Below are positions 62,252 to 64,000 of a stretch of DNA of 64,000 nt, in pieces; position 1 is the stretch's first letter; each line of letters opens with the position of its first letter. The DNA is taken from NCBI RefSeq assembly GCF_003247215.1, contig NZ_QKAP01000121.1, positions 1 through 64,000 of the forward strand. Reading direction: 5' to 3'. The stretch is from Malonomonas rubra. GTDB taxonomy: Bacteria > Desulfobacterota > Desulfuromonadia > Desulfuromonadales > Geopsychrobacteraceae. The notes under the pieces are model-generated. The model was not told the DNA's origin. It did not search any database and was given only the letters and a program-made list of their open reading frames with translations. The position numbers and the translations under genes are program-made.

Positions 62252-63571
62252 TCAGGCCTGTTTTCCGCGCCCCTTGAACTGCACCCGGATCGGAACACGA
62301 TCAAAGCCGAACTTTTCCCGAAAACAATTTGTCAGATAGCGCTGATAGGAAAAATGCACCTCATCCGGCCGACTTGTAAACAGGACAAAGGTCGGCGGCC
62401 GAACAGCCCCTTGAGCTGCGTAATAAAACTTGATCCGCTGCCCACGCACCATCGATGGCGGATTTTTCTGCAGAAACTCTTCGAGCCCTTTATTGAGCTG
62501 CGCCGTCGGCACACGCCGGTTGAACTCCTCGAACACCTCGGCCACGATCGGCATAATCTTGTTGATTCGCTGTCCGGTCAGTGCCGACACAAAGATCAGC
62601 GGAGCAAAGGGAAGATATTTAAAACGCCGCCGTACCTCCTCGACATACTTACCCATGGTTTTTTCATCTTTTTCCGGCAGGTCCCACTTATTGACTACCA
62701 GAATTAGCGCCCGTCCTCTCTCGAAAGCATACCCCGCGACCGACAGATCCTGATCGGTTACCCCTTCCTCGGCATCAATCACCATCAGCACTACATGCGC
62801 ACGATCCATCGCCTTCAGCGCTGTGACCGCGCTGTACTTTTCGATAGTCTGGCTAACCTTACCTTTGCGTCTGATCCCGGCAGTATCGATCAATACATAG
62901 CGTTTACCGTCGAATTCGAATGGAGTATCGATGCTGTCACGGGTAGTACCGGAGGTTGGGTTGGCGACCACCCGCTCGTAGCCGAGCAACTTGTTGACCA
63001 GTGAGGACTTACCGACATTCGGCCGGCCGATTACCGCCATCCGCACTTCATCCTCCTGCTCTGCCACTTCCGAGGGCGGTGGCAGCAGCAGTTCCAGATC
63101 AGCTATCAGGTCGGTGACACCACGACCATGTTCGGCCGACACGGAATAGACCTTGTCAATGCCAAGCGCATAAAACTCGCTGGCGCTGACTTCCTGCTTC
63201 TCGCCGTCTACCTTATTGACCACGTAAAAGACCGGTTTGTCGATCTTACGCAGCATCTTGGCGACTTCTTCATCGGAAGGAGTCAAACCATCACGCACAT
63301 CCATCAGAAAAAAGATAATATCCGCCTCTTCAACCGCCAATCGCGATTGTTCGCGCATCTGAGTCAACAAACGATCTTCGCTGGCCGGTTCGAAACCACC
63401 GGTATCGATCAACAAGAACGGCTTGGCAAAACGGGTCACCTCGGCATAATGCCGGTCACGGGTAACACCGGGAAAATCCTCGACGATCGCTTTGCGCTTG
63501 CCGAGCAGGCGGTTAAACAAGGTCGATTTGCCGACATTCGGTCGACCGACTAAAGCTACTACAGGTAACAT
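62252..63571 (-). CDS. der: Ribosome assembly GTPase Der (EngA)
   Basis: A 439-aa protein with two tandem GTPase domains. The first has [17 protein letters not shown] (about 8-24), [11 protein letters not shown] and VVNKVDGEK. The second has [18 protein letters not shown] near 182-199, [20 protein letters not shown] and [13 protein letters not shown]-like domain closes the protein ([20 protein letters not shown]). It is required for 50S maturation. It follows era by 12 bp. Confidence 0.97.
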   Translation of the reverse strand: MLPVVALVGRPNVGKSTLFNRLLGKRKAIVEDFPGVTRDRHYAEVTRFAKPFLLIDTGGFEPASEDRLLTQMREQSRLAVEEADIIFFLMDVRDGLTPSDEEVAKMLRKIDKPVFYVVNKVDGEKQEVSASEFYALGIDKVYSVSAEHGRGVTDLIADLELLLPPPSEVAEQEDEVRMAVIGRPNVGKSSLVNKLLGYERVVANPTSGTTRDSIDTPFEFDGKRYVLIDTAGIRRKGKVSQTIEKYSAVTALKAMDRAHVVLMVIDAEEGVTDQDLSVAGYAFERGRALILVVNKWDLPEKDEKTMGKYVEEVRRRFKYLPFAPLIFVSALTGQRINKIMPIVAEVFEEFNRRVPTAQLNKGLEEFLQKNPPSMVRGQRIKFYYAAQGAVRPPTFVLFTSRPDEVHFSYQRYLTNCFREKFGFDRVPIRVQFKGRGKQA

Positions 63572-63583
63572 CTGATTATCTTC

Positions 63584-64000
63584 CTACTCGTAACCAAGTT
63601 CACGCAACATCCGCTCGCTCTGGCTCCAATCCTTATCAACCCGAACGAAAAGTTCGAGAAACACCCGGGTGCCGAGGAAACGCTCAATCTCAATTCTCGC
63701 CTCCTTGCCCAAGGTCCGGATCATCTGCCCTTGCTTGCCGACGATGATTTTCTTATGGCTGTCCCGCTCCACATGAATGGTCGCCTGGATCACGACCAGG
63801 TTTTTCTCCGGCTTTTCTTCAAAGGTTTCTACCCGCACCGCAACGCCATAGGGAATTTCTTCGCTGATCCGGCGCATCACCTTTTCCCTCACCATCTCGG
63901 CAACGATAAAACGCTCTGGCTGATCGGTCAGCATATCTTCCGGATAATATTGCGGCCCCGCCGGGATATAGGGTTCGATCGCCTTCAACAGCTGCGGCAC
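63584..64000 (-). CDS. era: GTPase Era, C-terminal part (gene continues beyond the window)
   Basis: The last 138 residues of Era. They comprise the end of the G domain linker and the KH domain: IVAEMVREKVMRRISEEIPY, VVIQATIHVERDSHKKIIVG and KQGQMIRTLGKEARIEIERF, ending RMLRELGYE. Era binds 16S rRNA near its 3' end during 30S assembly. The N-terminal GTPase motifs lie outside the window, so the 5' end is missing here. Confidence 0.95.
   Translation of the reverse strand: MPQLLKAIEPYIPAGPQYYPEDMLTDQPERFIVAEMVREKVMRRISEEIPYGVAVRVETFEEKPEKNLVVIQATIHVERDSHKKIIVGKQGQMIRTLGKEARIEIERFLGTRVFLELFVRVDKDWSQSERMLRELGYE

Overview
The window comes from the chromosome of a Gram-negative bacterium. I infer the Desulfuromonadales (Geobacter, Desulfuromonas and Pelobacter relatives). 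The reasons are an outer-membrane LPS lipoprotein (lptE), a gamma-like surE-pcm-yqaA-nlpD-rpoS block, ihfA paired with a MerR-like gene, fused ribBA, a DUF4388 protein, and a chemotaxis-type operon with a HEAT-repeat protein and a GspA/ExeA-type ATPase. No 16S rRNA gene is present, so the assignment rests on gene content only.

Layout. Positions 1-1140 hold the possible 5' end of an unknown gene and an IS1595-family insertion sequence with imperfect inverted ends. Positions 1200-11200, mostly minus strand, hold a ferritin-like protein, a 54-residue small protein, YjbQ, a glucosaminidase lipoprotein (plus strand), a polysaccharide deacetylase, a RelA/SpoT-like protein, HIT, U32, a tetrapyrrole methylase, TlyA, a decayed gene, an AIM24-family protein and lipB. 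Positions 11200-19000 hold tRNA-Val(CAC), an HD protein, a thioesterase, ugd, tRNA-Arg(CCT), apt, rpoS, nlpD, yqaA, pcm, surE, a MerR-like regulator and ihfA.

Positions 19100-26100 are the translation block pheT-pheS-rplT-rpmI-infC-thrS and tRNA-Val(GAC), all minus strand. infC starts with AUA, and a 17-codon Phe-rich leader peptide lies upstream of pheS. Positions 26300-28200 hold a plus-strand long-chain acyl-CoA synthetase. Positions 28300-42570 are one minus-strand array: yceD-rpmF-plsX-fabH-fabD-fabG-acpP-fabF-rpiB, then glyA-dCMP deaminase-nrdR, then ribD-ribE-ribBA-ribH-nusB-hom. These cover fatty acid initiation, one-carbon and deoxynucleotide supply, and flavin synthesis. mazG, fxsA and rpsT are plus strand; murJ, holA, lptE, leuS and infA are minus strand.

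Positions 50700-62130 form a complete minus-strand chemosensory operon: DUF4388, CheY, CheA, AAA ATPase, CheW, CheY, CheW, a zinc-ribbon/receiver protein, a HEAT-repeat protein, CheR, CheB, CheY. It contains no receptor gene. The window ends with der and the 3' part of era.

Most of the window is ordinary core genome. The points most worth checking are the pheST leader peptide, the AUA start of infC, the RelA/SpoT-like protein with an eroded synthetase, the ATPase and degenerate receiver inside the chemosensory operon, and the decayed gene at 8948-9649. I did not see a CRISPR array, prophage, toxin-antitoxin pair or defence island.
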